Below are positions 22,225 to 30,142 of a DNA stretch of 39,058 nt, in pieces. The stretch covers positions 1-39,058 of the forward strand of contig JAKCCH010000019.1 of assembly GCA_021838945.1 (NCBI GenBank). Reading direction: 5' to 3'. Position 1 is the first letter of the stretch, and each line of letters starts with the position of its first letter. A model generated the notes under the pieces. It worked only from the letters and a program-made list of their open reading frames with translations. It had not been told where the DNA came from and searched no databases. This DNA comes from Actinomycetes bacterium (GTDB taxonomy: Bacteria; Actinomycetota; Acidimicrobiia; Acidimicrobiales; Bog-793). The translations under genes and the position numbers were made by a program.

Positions 22225-23847
22225 GTGAGACGCGCGTGGGTCGTGGCGGTTGTCGTCGCGCTGGCCGCGGCAGGGTGTGCGAAGAGCAGCAACGCCAGTC
22301 CCGGCACTGGCAACAAGGCCACGTCGGGCCCGACGACCACCCTCAAGCCGCAGAACGGTGGGATCGTCAACATCGGCGTCGGCGCCGAGACAGATGGGTG
22401 GAACCCGACTTCGAGCGAGTGGGCCGCCAACAGCTACACCGAGGCGCAGGCCTTCTTCGACCCGCTCATGGCGTGGGCGGCCTCCGGTCAGCCCGTGCCG
22501 TACCTCGCGAAGTCCGTGACCCACAGCGCCAATTACAAGACGTGGACCATCGGCTTGCGGCCGGGCATCAACTTCACGAACGGCCAGCCCTGCAACGCGG
22601 CCGCCGTCGTGCTCCAGCTGACCGACGACAAGAAGTCGCTCCTCGTCGGACAGGCTCTCGGCCCGATGGTCAACGCCGTGGCCGTCAACAACCTGACGGT
22701 CCGGGTGAACATGGCCACACCGTGGGTGGCCTTCCCGTCGATCCTCGCTTCGCAGGCCGGCTACATGGCTGCGCCGGCACAGCTCGACTCCACGACGACC
22801 TCGACGACCCAGCCGATAGGAACCGGGCCGTTCATCTTCAAGCAGTGGAACGTCAACTCGACCCTCACTGTCGTGCGGAACCCCCACTACTGGCGCAAGA
22901 ACGTGATCCACGCCAACGAGATCGTGTTCCACGTGTACACCGACCCGACGACCGAGCTGCAGGCGCTCCAGGCCGGGCAGCTGCAATTCATGACGACTTC
23001 GGAGGCCGCACAGATCAAGCAGCTCCAAGCCTCCAAGCAGTACCCGATGTTCCTGCAGTACCCGGACCAGCCCGCCTTCATCATGCTCAACACCGAGGCG
23101 AAGCCGCTCAACAACCGGGACCTCCGCCTCGCCCTCGAGTATGCGACGAACCAGCAGCAGCTGATCCAGGACATCGACGAGGGCCTCGGATCCGTGACGA
23201 CGGAGCCGTACAAGTCGTCCTCGAAGTGGTACGTGCCCTCCGGCTACCCGATGCATGCGGACGTCGCCAAGGCGAAGCAGCTCGTCGCCGACTACCACCA
23301 CCAGACCGGCACGAGCGGCCCCGTCCAGTTCACGCTCGGCTGCACGAACTCCGGCACCAACCCGCAGGCGATGCAGCTCCTCCAGGCGCAGTGGCAGCAG
23401 GTAGGCATCGACGTGACGCTCAGCTTCACCGAGCAGGCGACCTACATCAACAACGCCATCTTCGGTGACTACCAGGCGAACTGCTGGACGCAGTTCGGCT
23501 CGCCCGACCCGGACATCGACGCCACGTGGTGGCTCTCGAGCAACGTCCACCCGATCGGAGCGCCTGCGCTCAACTTCGCCCGGCTCTCGGACCCGATTAC
23601 CGACAGGGAGCTCGCTCTCGCGCGGGAGACGCCGAATCAGGCCGCCCGCCGCGCCGCCTACGGCGAGGTCTGGAAGCAGTTCGCTCAGCAGGCGCCCTAC
23701 ATCTGGCTCGGGCGGGGACCGAACGCGCTTGTCTCGGCACCGAACTGCCACGGCATCGGGGACATGGTGCTCCCGAACGGCGAGAAGCAGATCGGCCTCG
23801 GCGCCGACGCCGTGCCGTGGATCACCCAGCTGTGGCTCAGCTCATAG
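22225..23847 (+). CDS. ABC transporter substrate-binding lipoprotein, family 5
   Basis: A 540-residue extracellular lipoprotein of the DppA/OppA family. The signal peptide ends in the lipobox ALAAAGC with lipidation at Cys18, followed by a Ser/Thr-rich linker. The core shows TWTIGLRPGINFTNGQP, IGTGPFIFKQWN....LTVVRNPHYWR, FIMLNTEAKPLNNRDLRLALEYA and a C-terminal region with FNQ-like AYGEVWKQFAQQAPYIWLG, all standard for peptide, nickel or opine binders. The ligand cannot be inferred; the downstream amidase hints at an amide-containing compound. GTG 22225 has GGGAGGGA five bases upstream. It begins a four-gene unit with two permeases and the amidase. Confidence 0.92.
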   Translation: MRRAWVVAVVVALAAAGCAKSSNASPGTGNKATSGPTTTLKPQNGGIVNIGVGAETDGWNPTSSEWAANSYTEAQAFFDPLMAWAASGQPVPYLAKSVTHSANYKTWTIGLRPGINFTNGQPCNAAAVVLQLTDDKKSLLVGQALGPMVNAVAVNNLTVRVNMATPWVAFPSILASQAGYMAAPAQLDSTTTSTTQPIGTGPFIFKQWNVNSTLTVVRNPHYWRKNVIHANEIVFHVYTDPTTELQALQAGQLQFMTTSEAAQIKQLQASKQYPMFLQYPDQPAFIMLNTEAKPLNNRDLRLALEYATNQQQLIQDIDEGLGSVTTEPYKSSSKWYVPSGYPMHADVAKAKQLVADYHHQTGTSGPVQFTLGCTNSGTNPQAMQLLQAQWQQVGIDVTLSFTEQATYINNAIFGDYQANCWTQFGSPDPDIDATWWLSSNVHPIGAPALNFARLSDPITDRELALARETPNQAARRAAYGEVWKQFAQQAPYIWLGRGPNALVSAPNCHGIGDMVLPNGEKQIGLGADAVPWITQLWLSS

Positions 23848-23871
23848 GCGAGGTTCGAGGTCGACTGAGCG

Positions 23872-24852
23872 ATGGTGACCTACATCGGCACGCGGTTCCT
23901 CCGCATGGTGTCGGTCATCCTCGCCGTCTCGGTCTTCACGTTCTTCCTCATCAACCTCCTGCCCGGTAGCCCGATCAACACGATCCTCGGCGCGGCGGCC
24001 GGCAACGCCGCCGCCCGCGCCCAGGTGACGGCACAGCTCGGCCTCAACCACCCGATCTACGTGCGCTACTTCATCTGGCTCGGGCATGCCCTCCAGGGCA
24101 ACCTCGGGCGGTCCTATGTCAGCCAGACGAGCGTCGCCGGCACCATCTTCGAGCACCTGCCGCTCACCTTGGAGCTCATGGTCCTCGCCGAGATCATCTC
24201 GCTCGTGGTCGCCATCCCGCTCGGGATCGCCTCGGGCATGAGGCCTGACAGCTGGTTCGACAAGATCGTCGGCGGCGTCTCGATCGGGCTCCTGGCGCTG
24301 CCTGCGTTCGTCCTCGGCCCGCTTTTGATCTTCGTGCTCGCCGTCAAGACCAACATCTTCCCGCCGAGCGGCGAGACGACATGGTTCACGATCGGGAGCG
24401 GCTACTCACCGGCGATCATCGCCACGCCGCAGTCGCTCGTCATGCCCGCCCTCACGCTCGCTGCGGGCCAGCTCGCGGTGTTCTCCCGCGTGCTGCGGGG
24501 CGACCTCGTCTCGACGCTCAAGTCTGAGTTCATCCTGATGGCGCGCTCGAAAGGCTTCTCTCGCTGGTACATCCTCTTCCGCCACGCTCTCCGGCCGTCC
24601 AGCATCTCGCTCGTGAGCCTGGTCGGCCTCAGCATCGGCGGGCTCATCGCCGGAGCGCTCGTCGTCGAGAACATCTTCGCCCTGCCCGGGATGGGGACGC
24701 TCATCGTCAACTCGATCCTGAAGCGCGACTACCTGATGGTGCAGGGGATCGCGCTGTTGATCTCGGCCGGCTTCGTGTTCGTCAACTTCGTCACCGACGC
24801 CGTCTATGCCCTGCTCGACCCGAGGATCCGCCGTGCCCGACTCATCGGTTGA
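23872..24852 (+). CDS. ABC permease, DppB-type
   Basis: A 326-residue inner-membrane permease of the binding-protein-dependent transport family, about six transmembrane segments. Visible elements are the DppB N-terminus TRFLRMVSVILAVSVFTFFLINLLPGSP, then RSYVSQTSV, and the EAA-type loop MARSKGFSRWYILFRHALRP, which docks on an ATPase. The terminal GALVVENIFALPGMGTLIVNSILKRDYLMVQGI is characteristic of DppB/OppB. It follows the binding protein by 24 bp and overlaps the DppC-type gene by about 20 bp. Confidence 0.93.
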   Translation: MVTYIGTRFLRMVSVILAVSVFTFFLINLLPGSPINTILGAAAGNAAARAQVTAQLGLNHPIYVRYFIWLGHALQGNLGRSYVSQTSVAGTIFEHLPLTLELMVLAEIISLVVAIPLGIASGMRPDSWFDKIVGGVSIGLLALPAFVLGPLLIFVLAVKTNIFPPSGETTWFTIGSGYSPAIIATPQSLVMPALTLAAGQLAVFSRVLRGDLVSTLKSEFILMARSKGFSRWYILFRHALRPSSISLVSLVGLSIGGLIAGALVVENIFALPGMGTLIVNSILKRDYLMVQGIALLISAGFVFVNFVTDAVYALLDPRIRRARLIG

Positions 24853-25900
24853 GCCGGCGCCGTCGACGGCGCCGGCGCGCCGGCGTCAGCGGCGGAGGTG
24901 GGACCCGTCCGTCACCGAGCGGGCAGAGGAGGCGCTCCGCTCCTCGCTCGTGAGGGCAGCCGAGTCGAGGGTGGCGGCGGAGGAGATGGAGGCGGCTGAT
25001 GCCTCTCTCAACGTCGCGCCCGAGATCGCCGCTCTCACCGCCGACGCCCTCAACCTCCCGGCGGCGACGACCGTCGTCACCGCTCCGGCCCGGAAGCTCG
25101 GCAAGGGCTTCTGGATCGCGGTCGGGTGGATCGCGCTCGTCATCGTGGCAGCGATCTTCGCCAACGTCATCGGCATCCCGAACCCGAACAAGCTGTGGCC
25201 GTCCGACCCGAGCCAGGCGCCGAACATCCACCACCTGTTCGGGACGGACATCATCGGTCACGACATCTTCAACCAGGTGGTCTACGGCGCGAGGACGTCC
25301 ATGATCATCGGCGCGAGCTCAGTCGCCGTCGGCATCGGGATCGGCGGCCTGCTCGGGCTGATCGCCGGTTTCTACCGTGGTGCCCTCGACGTCGTCGTGG
25401 TATGGGTCGTGGACGTTCTCCTCACCCTGCCGGGCCTCGTGCTGGTCCTGACGCTCGTCGCCTTCCTCGGCGAGAGCCTGTTCAACGTCATCCTCGCGAT
25501 CGACGTCCTGTCCATCCCCGCCTACGCGCGGATCTCGCGGGCAGCGACGCTCGCAGTGTCGCAGCGGGACTGGGTGCTCTCCGGGCTGTCCCTCGGCGCT
25601 AGACCGCGGCGCGTCCTGTTCCGGGACGTCATGCCGATGGTGGCCCTCCCCATCGCCTCCTACGCTGCGATCGGCGCTTCGATCGCCATCATCGCCGAGG
25701 GCGCACTCGCCTACCTCGGGCTTGCTCCGGCGAGCGACATCTCGTGGGGCACGATGATCGCCAACGGCCAGCAGCAGTTCACAAGCGCTCCGCAGCTCGC
25801 CTTCGCGCCGATGATCGTCTTCTTCCTCACGATCATGGCCCTCAACTTCGTCGGCCAGAAAGCGAGCGGTGCGCTAGACCTGCGGGCGGCGCAGCTGTGA
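24833..25900 (+). CDS. ABC permease, DppC-type, with long N-terminus
   Basis: About 355 residues. The C-terminal 270 form a DppC/OppC permease: FGTDIIGHDIFNQVVYGARTS, the G-X2-AGFYRGALD segment, an EAA-type loop GLSLGARPRRVLFRDVMP, and IIAEGALAYLGLAP..ISWGTMI. About 85 residues of Ala/Glu/Arg-rich, probably cytoplasmic sequence precede the first membrane helix, longer than usual for the family. GTG 24833 is preferred because GAGGA lies six bases upstream and it overlaps the DppB stop, although an ATG at 24806 is in frame. No DppD or DppF ATPase gene follows, so the importer must borrow ATPases encoded elsewhere. Confidence 0.9.
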   Translation: MPDSSVEPAPSTAPARRRQRRRWDPSVTERAEEALRSSLVRAAESRVAAEEMEAADASLNVAPEIAALTADALNLPAATTVVTAPARKLGKGFWIAVGWIALVIVAAIFANVIGIPNPNKLWPSDPSQAPNIHHLFGTDIIGHDIFNQVVYGARTSMIIGASSVAVGIGIGGLLGLIAGFYRGALDVVVVWVVDVLLTLPGLVLVLTLVAFLGESLFNVILAIDVLSIPAYARISRAATLAVSQRDWVLSGLSLGARPRRVLFRDVMPMVALPIASYAAIGASIAIIAEGALAYLGLAPASDISWGTMIANGQQQFTSAPQLAFAPMIVFFLTIMALNFVGQKASGALDLRAAQL

Positions 25901-25942
25901 CTCGCCGGCGGCTCTAGCCCGCCGGCAGCAGGAGGGATCACC

Positions 25943-27373
25943 ATGCCAGATGCATTCCTGGACGCGACGGCACAGGCCGAGCTCGTGCGATCGGGCGAGG
26001 TGACAGGCCTCGAGCTCGTGGAGGAGGCGGTCGAGCGCATCGAGCGGCTCAACCCGGAGCTGAACGCGGTCATCACCCCGCTGTACGACACCGCCCGGGC
26101 GGCGGCCTCGGGCAAGGTGGGGGACGGGCCGTTCGCCGGGGTCCCGTTTCTCTTGAAGGATCTCCTCTGCCACTCGGCCGGCGACCCGATATACGAGGGG
26201 ATGCGTTTCCTGCGCGACGAGAAGCACGTCGAGCATCACGACACTGTCCTCGCCGGCAGGTTCCGCCGGGCAGGCTTCGTCTTCCTCGGCAAGACCAACA
26301 CGCCCGAGCTCGGGATCCTGCCGACGACGGAGCCCGAGTCGTTCGGGCCGGCTCGCAATCCCTGGGACACCGGGCATTCGACCGGAGGTTCGAGCGGTGG
26401 GTCGGCCGCGGCCGTCGCCTCCGGCATGGTGCCGGCTGCCCACGGCAACGACGGTGGAGGATCGATCCGCATCCCGGCGAGCGAGTGCGGGCTCGTCGGC
26501 CTGAAGCCGAGCCGCGCCCGCACGAGCGTCGGGCCCGAATTCGGCGACATGATGACCGGTCTCGTCTGCGAGCACGTCCTGACGAGGTCCGTCCGCGACA
26601 CCGCCGCGATCCTCGACGCAGTCGCAGGGCCGGCCACCGGCGATCCCTACTTCGCTCCCGAGCCGCCGCGCCCGTACCGGGAGGAGCTCCGGAGCGACGC
26701 CGGCACACTTCGCATCGGGCTGTTCACGACGTCGATCTCCGGCGACGTGCACCCGGACTGCGTGTCAGCCGCCACGGGCACTGGAGCCCTGCTCGAGTCC
26801 CTCGGGCACGTCGTGGAAGATGCCCATCCCGCCGCGCTCGACGACGTGGACTTCACCGGCAACTTCATCACCCTCTGGTCCGCCGGCACCGCCTGGAACC
26901 TCGACTACTGGGGCCGAGTGCGCCGTCGCACGATCCGCGAGGACGACGTCGAGCCGCTCACCTGGGCGCTCGCTTCGATGGGCAGGTCATTCAGCGCGCC
27001 GCAGTTCCTCGGAGCCGTCGAGTGGCTGCAGCGTTGGAGCCGCTCGGTCCAGCAGTGGTGGGAGGAGGGGTACGACCTGCTGCTCACCCCGACGATCGCC
27101 GAGCCCCCGCCCGAGCTCGGGCAGTTCGACTCGCCGCGGGACAACCCCCTCGCCGGCCTCTTTAGGGCCGGCGCGCTCGTGCCGTTCACGCCCCAGTTCA
27201 ACGTGACGGGCCAGCCGGCGATCTCCTTGCCCCTGTCCTGGAACGGTGACGGGCTGCCGATCGGCTCGCAGCTGGTCGCGCGCTACGGCGCAGAGGACTT
27301 GTTGATCCGGGTCGCGGCCCAGCTCGAGCAGGCGGCGCCGTGGGCCGGTCGCCGGCCGGCGGTCCACGCCTGA
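25943..27373 (+). CDS. Amidase-signature hydrolase
   Basis: A 476-residue amidase-signature enzyme, hydrolysing a carboxamide. The Ser-cisSer-Lys triad is readable as Lys72 in LLKDLL, Ser150 in the GGSSGGSAAAVASG block and nucleophile Ser174 in DGGGSIRIPAS. The remainder has LLTPTIAEPPPELG and FNVTGQPAISLPLSW, as in 6-aminohexanoate or related amide hydrolases. It lacks the GatA partners GatB and GatC nearby, so it is more likely catabolic than the tRNA amidotransferase. Shine-Dalgarno AGGAGGGA lies just upstream of the ATG. It sits 42 bp after the DppC gene, suggesting it processes the imported substrate. Confidence 0.9.
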   Translation: MPDAFLDATAQAELVRSGEVTGLELVEEAVERIERLNPELNAVITPLYDTARAAASGKVGDGPFAGVPFLLKDLLCHSAGDPIYEGMRFLRDEKHVEHHDTVLAGRFRRAGFVFLGKTNTPELGILPTTEPESFGPARNPWDTGHSTGGSSGGSAAAVASGMVPAAHGNDGGGSIRIPASECGLVGLKPSRARTSVGPEFGDMMTGLVCEHVLTRSVRDTAAILDAVAGPATGDPYFAPEPPRPYREELRSDAGTLRIGLFTTSISGDVHPDCVSAATGTGALLESLGHVVEDAHPAALDDVDFTGNFITLWSAGTAWNLDYWGRVRRRTIREDDVEPLTWALASMGRSFSAPQFLGAVEWLQRWSRSVQQWWEEGYDLLLTPTIAEPPPELGQFDSPRDNPLAGLFRAGALVPFTPQFNVTGQPAISLPLSWNGDGLPIGSQLVARYGAEDLLIRVAAQLEQAAPWAGRRPAVHA

Positions 27374-27381
27374 ACGACTCG

Positions 27382-27846
27382 TCAGCTCCCGCCGCCGTCC
27401 CCGCCACTCCCGTGACCGTGACCATGACCGTGACCGTGAGGTGAGGAACCTGCGGACCCGGGCTCCGTGGTCGTTGTCGTGGCGGCGGGAGGCGACGTGG
27501 TGGTCGTCGTGGTCGTCGCCGGAGTGAGCAGGTACAGCTCCTTCTCCACATCTAGCAGCGCAGACAGCACCTGGTCACCTGCGGCCTTGCTCATCTGCCC
27601 GTCCGCCTCGAGGCGAGCGACGTCGCGGCGCAATCGGCTGAGCTCGCGCTTGGCCGCCTCAGGCTGGTGCACGGCGACGCAGTAGCGCACGCGCTCGACA
27701 TCGGCGGCGAGCGTGGCCCTCGCGTGTGACGACTCGCTGACAGGAGGCGGCCCGCTGCTGCAGGCCGCGAGCGAGAGAGCGGCAACGGCAGCGCTCGCCG
27801 CCATGGCTGCGATCGCTCGCACCTTCAAACGGGCTGCCATCGTCAC
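27382..27846 (-). CDS. Lipoprotein with His-Gly repeat tail
   Basis: About 154 residues. A signal peptide (about 1-28) ends in LSLAAC, a lipobox, so the protein is likely anchored to the outer face of the membrane. The mature part has a helical segment of about 80 residues (ATLAADVERVRYCVAVHQ to LDVEKELYLL), then two poly-Thr runs and a tail of five His-Gly pairs, which could bind metal. The helical part resembles the C-terminal end of the kinase encoded upstream only in being short. GTG 27846 overlaps the kinase stop (GTGA); ATG 27840 is the alternative. I do not recognise a named family. The hexanucleotide repeat coding the tail lies at about 27410-27440. Confidence 0.65.
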   Translation of the reverse strand: MTMAARLKVRAIAAMAASAAVAALSLAACSSGPPPVSESSHARATLAADVERVRYCVAVHQPEAAKRELSRLRRDVARLEADGQMSKAAGDQVLSALLDVEKELYLLTPATTTTTTTSPPAATTTTTEPGSAGSSPHGHGHGHGHGSGGDGGGS

Positions 27847-29015
27847 CTGACCGCCTGCTCCAACTTGTCGAGCGCCCGAGCGAGCGGCGAGGGCACGCCG
27901 GGCAGGGCCGGAAGGTGGTGCGTGACATGAGAGGCCGTACCGGTCCTCCCGCTCGGTGTTGTCGTGCTGGTGGATGCAGCGAGCGGCAGAGCGATCACGA
28001 GCGCGAGCAGCGCAGCCCCGAGAAACGCGAGCATCGCCGGGTACCGCTGAACCACCTCCCGCAGCGCTCCCCACCTTCCCGAGGCGATCCGTGCGAACGC
28101 CGATGGTGGCGCCGGCTCGGCGGGCAATGGCATCACGCGGGTCCTCTCCGGCGCGCTGCCCGGGATCTCCATCGTGTCGATGCCGCTCGTCCCACAGGTT
28201 CCGTCGAGCATGCGGCTCATGACGCTGGCCGACGCCGGCCGGCGGGACGGGTCCTTCGAGAGCGCGCGCTCGACGACCTCGACGAGGAGGGGGTCCGCCT
28301 CGGGTCGGAATGCCGAGATGGGTGTCGGCTCGCGGTCTCGCACGGCCGTGATGAGCTCGATCGTGGAGGCTCCCTCGAACGCGCGATGTCCGGTCAGGCA
28401 CTGGTACAGGACCGAGGCCAGCGAGTAGAGGTCTGACGAGGGGGTCGCGGCCGCCCCGGCCAGCCGCTCGGGAGCGACGTAGGCAGGCGTCCCGATGAGA
28501 AGGCCGGTGCTCGTGATCGCCTGCGCTTCGTCCATGGCGATCGCGATCCCGAAGTCGGCGACCTTCACCCGTCCGTCCCGGCCCGTCAGCACGTTCGCAG
28601 GCTTGATGTCGCGGTGGACGATCCCGGCGCTGTGCGCTGCCTCGAGAGCAGAGAGCACCTGGTGTGCCACGGCCCGGACCCGTGCTTCGTCGAGCGGTCC
28701 CTGCTCGAGCTCGTCGGCGAGCGTGGTCCCCGGCAGCCGCTCCATGATGATGTAGGCGATCCCGTCGTCCTCGCCCGTGTCGATGATCCCGACGATGTTG
28801 GGATGGGACAGGCGTGCGGCGGTGCGGGCCTCCTGCTCGAAGCGGTACCGAACCGTCGGGTCGGCGCCGAGCTGGGGACGGAGCATCTTGACCGCGACCT
28901 CACGGCCGAGGCGCCGGTCCTCAGCTAGGAACACCTCCGACATGCCTCCCTGGCCGAGGAGCGCGCCGAGGCGATAACGGCCGGAAAGCAGCTCTAGCGG
29001 TCTGGCCGTCGCCAC
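27843..29015 (-). CDS. PknB-like membrane Ser/Thr protein kinase
   Basis: A 390-residue eukaryotic-type protein kinase. The catalytic domain (about 13-270) has the glycine loop GQGGMSEV (21-28), Lys43 in AVKML, the HRDIKPAN loop (134-141), DFG (154-156), an activation segment with STGLLIGTPAYVAPE, and Arg in the final helix; no key residue is missing. A proline-rich linker is followed by one transmembrane helix (about 328-347) and a short extracellular tail. PASTA domains are absent. Such kinases phosphorylate regulators of cell wall and growth. The GTG start follows TATACA by seven bases. The stop overlaps the start of the downstream lipoprotein, which could be a partner on the outside. Confidence 0.9.
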   Translation of the reverse strand: MATARPLELLSGRYRLGALLGQGGMSEVFLAEDRRLGREVAVKMLRPQLGADPTVRYRFEQEARTAARLSHPNIVGIIDTGEDDGIAYIIMERLPGTTLADELEQGPLDEARVRAVAHQVLSALEAAHSAGIVHRDIKPANVLTGRDGRVKVADFGIAIAMDEAQAITSTGLLIGTPAYVAPERLAGAAATPSSDLYSLASVLYQCLTGHRAFEGASTIELITAVRDREPTPISAFRPEADPLLVEVVERALSKDPSRRPASASVMSRMLDGTCGTSGIDTMEIPGSAPERTRVMPLPAEPAPPSAFARIASGRWGALREVVQRYPAMLAFLGAALLALVIALPLAASTSTTTPSGRTGTASHVTHHLPALPGVPSPLARALDKLEQAVR

Positions 29016-29022
29016 GCGTCGT

Positions 29023-29028
29023 TGTATA
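29023..29028 (-). promoter_or_regulatory. -10 for kinase gene
   Basis: TATACA on the minus strand is followed by seven bases and GTG 29015, so this kinase transcript is probably leaderless. The hexamer lies inside the 30-bp spacer between the kinase gene and the glycosyltransferase gene. Confidence 0.4.
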
Positions 29029-29045
29029 CCCGCTGCAGTCAGCGC

Positions 29046-30107
29046 TCATGACCCCCCAGGTCGGGGGCCCTCGGGGCCGCTCGGCGTTGCAGCCTCGCTC
29101 CCGTCGAGTGAGCCGAATGCGAAAAGTGCGAGGAGTGATTCGGTGGCGGCACCCGGTCCGTGGAGGAGAGCGACAGCAGCTGCCGCGGCGCTCGGCGGAG
29201 GGGCGTCTCCGGCGACGGCGCGATGGACCGCTCCCCGCCACTGCTCGACGTCGAGGTCGTGCACGACCTCGTTCGGAGGCAGCGTCGCGTCTGCCAGGCC
29301 GCCGCGCCCGCTCGTCACGAGCGGGGCTCCTACGGCCTGAGCCTCGAGCGCCACCATGCCGAGCCCCTCCGGTACGACTGACGGGCAGAGCACCACGGCC
29401 GCCCGGGCGTACCACGCTGCCATCTCGGCCCGCGTCGCCGGAGGCTCGAACATCTCGACCGAGGGGCACGACCCGACCGCCTCGAGCAGGGAGGCGTGCT
29501 CGGGCGTCGGGCTCTTCCAGGGAGCAAGGTGCCGGAAGAGGGCGCAGCCGAGGCCGTCGGCGGCGAGAGCGCGTGACAGCTCCAGGAAGAAGCGCACGCC
29601 TTTCTTCTCGAGCAACCGGTTCGGGAACAGCACTGGCCCTCCACCCCGCCACTCCTCCCGGAAGAAGCACTCCTCCACCTCCCCCCGCACCACACCCACC
29701 CCCGCGCGCGGCGCGTAGGTCTCGCCGACGTCGCGGGCGAGGGCAGGGCTGACCGCAGCGACAGCCCCCCGTCCGAGCACATCCGCGACTCTGGCCCGGT
29801 CCCTGGCCTCGGTGCCCCAGGCGTCCGGGTAGTTGTGGAGGACGTGGACCACCGGGAGACCGAGACCCTCTGCCCACAACGGCCGGTTGTTGAGCAGAAC
29901 GATGTCGGCGCGCGCCGCCCCCATCGCTGCGTCCGGCGGCCCGGTCGGGCCGGCGTCGACGAGCACGACGTCGAGACCGCTCCGGCGGAGATCCGCCGCC
30001 CATCCGAGAGCGGCCCGCTCGAGGGCGCCCGAGCTCGCTTCGAGGGGTGCGAGCTCGGTGCCGACGATGGCGACCCTCCTCTTCACGGCGGTCCACTCTG
30101 TCCGCAC
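29046..30107 (-). CDS. GT4-like glycosyltransferase
   Basis: A 353-residue glycosyltransferase of GT-B type. The N-terminus reads RVAIVGTELAPLEASSGALERA, a family-1/4 donor-binding start, and the C-terminal half has FEPPATRAEMAAWYARAAVVLCPSVVPEGLGMVALEAQAVGAP, the EGLG..E.EA.A.G signature of retaining GT4 enzymes. The sugar and acceptor are unknown. The start is uncertain: GTG 30107 has AGGAG only three bases upstream, while GTG 30086 (VKRRVAIV) lacks one. The C-terminal 25 residues (Gly/Pro/Ser-rich) lie beyond the fold. It diverges from the DHA2 exporter; its -10 may be TAGCTT (minus 30129-30124), which overlaps the MerR-type palindrome. Confidence 0.78.
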   Translation of the reverse strand: MRTEWTAVKRRVAIVGTELAPLEASSGALERAALGWAADLRRSGLDVVLVDAGPTGPPDAAMGAARADIVLLNNRPLWAEGLGLPVVHVLHNYPDAWGTEARDRARVADVLGRGAVAAVSPALARDVGETYAPRAGVGVVRGEVEECFFREEWRGGGPVLFPNRLLEKKGVRFFLELSRALAADGLGCALFRHLAPWKSPTPEHASLLEAVGSCPSVEMFEPPATRAEMAAWYARAAVVLCPSVVPEGLGMVALEAQAVGAPLVTSGRGGLADATLPPNEVVHDLDVEQWRGAVHRAVAGDAPPPSAAAAAVALLHGPGAATESLLALFAFGSLDGSEAATPSGPEGPRPGGS

Positions 30108-30126
30108 GCGCTCCTGTTCGGCAAAG

Positions 30127-30142
30127 CTAACGTTGACGTCAA
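30127..30142. promoter_or_regulatory. MerR-type operator candidate
   Basis: CTAACGTTGACGTCAA carries the two inverted half-sites CTAACGT and ACGTCAA around TG; the outer bases match imperfectly (5 of 7). The ACGT-N2-ACGT core resembles operators of actinobacterial MerR proteins. It overlaps TAACGT (30128-30133), a likely -10 for the exporter, and lies against the ATG at 30143. Confidence 0.5.

Noticed and set aside
22069-23751. Extension of the HD-hydrolase frame upstream to 23751
   Set aside because: The frame is open only because it is antisense to the substrate-binding protein gene. The HD homology begins just after ATG 22068.
25943-27373. Assignment of the amidase as GatA of the tRNA-dependent amidotransferase
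   Set aside because: No gatB or gatC is nearby, the gene follows an ABC importer, and the C-terminal half looks like catabolic amidases.
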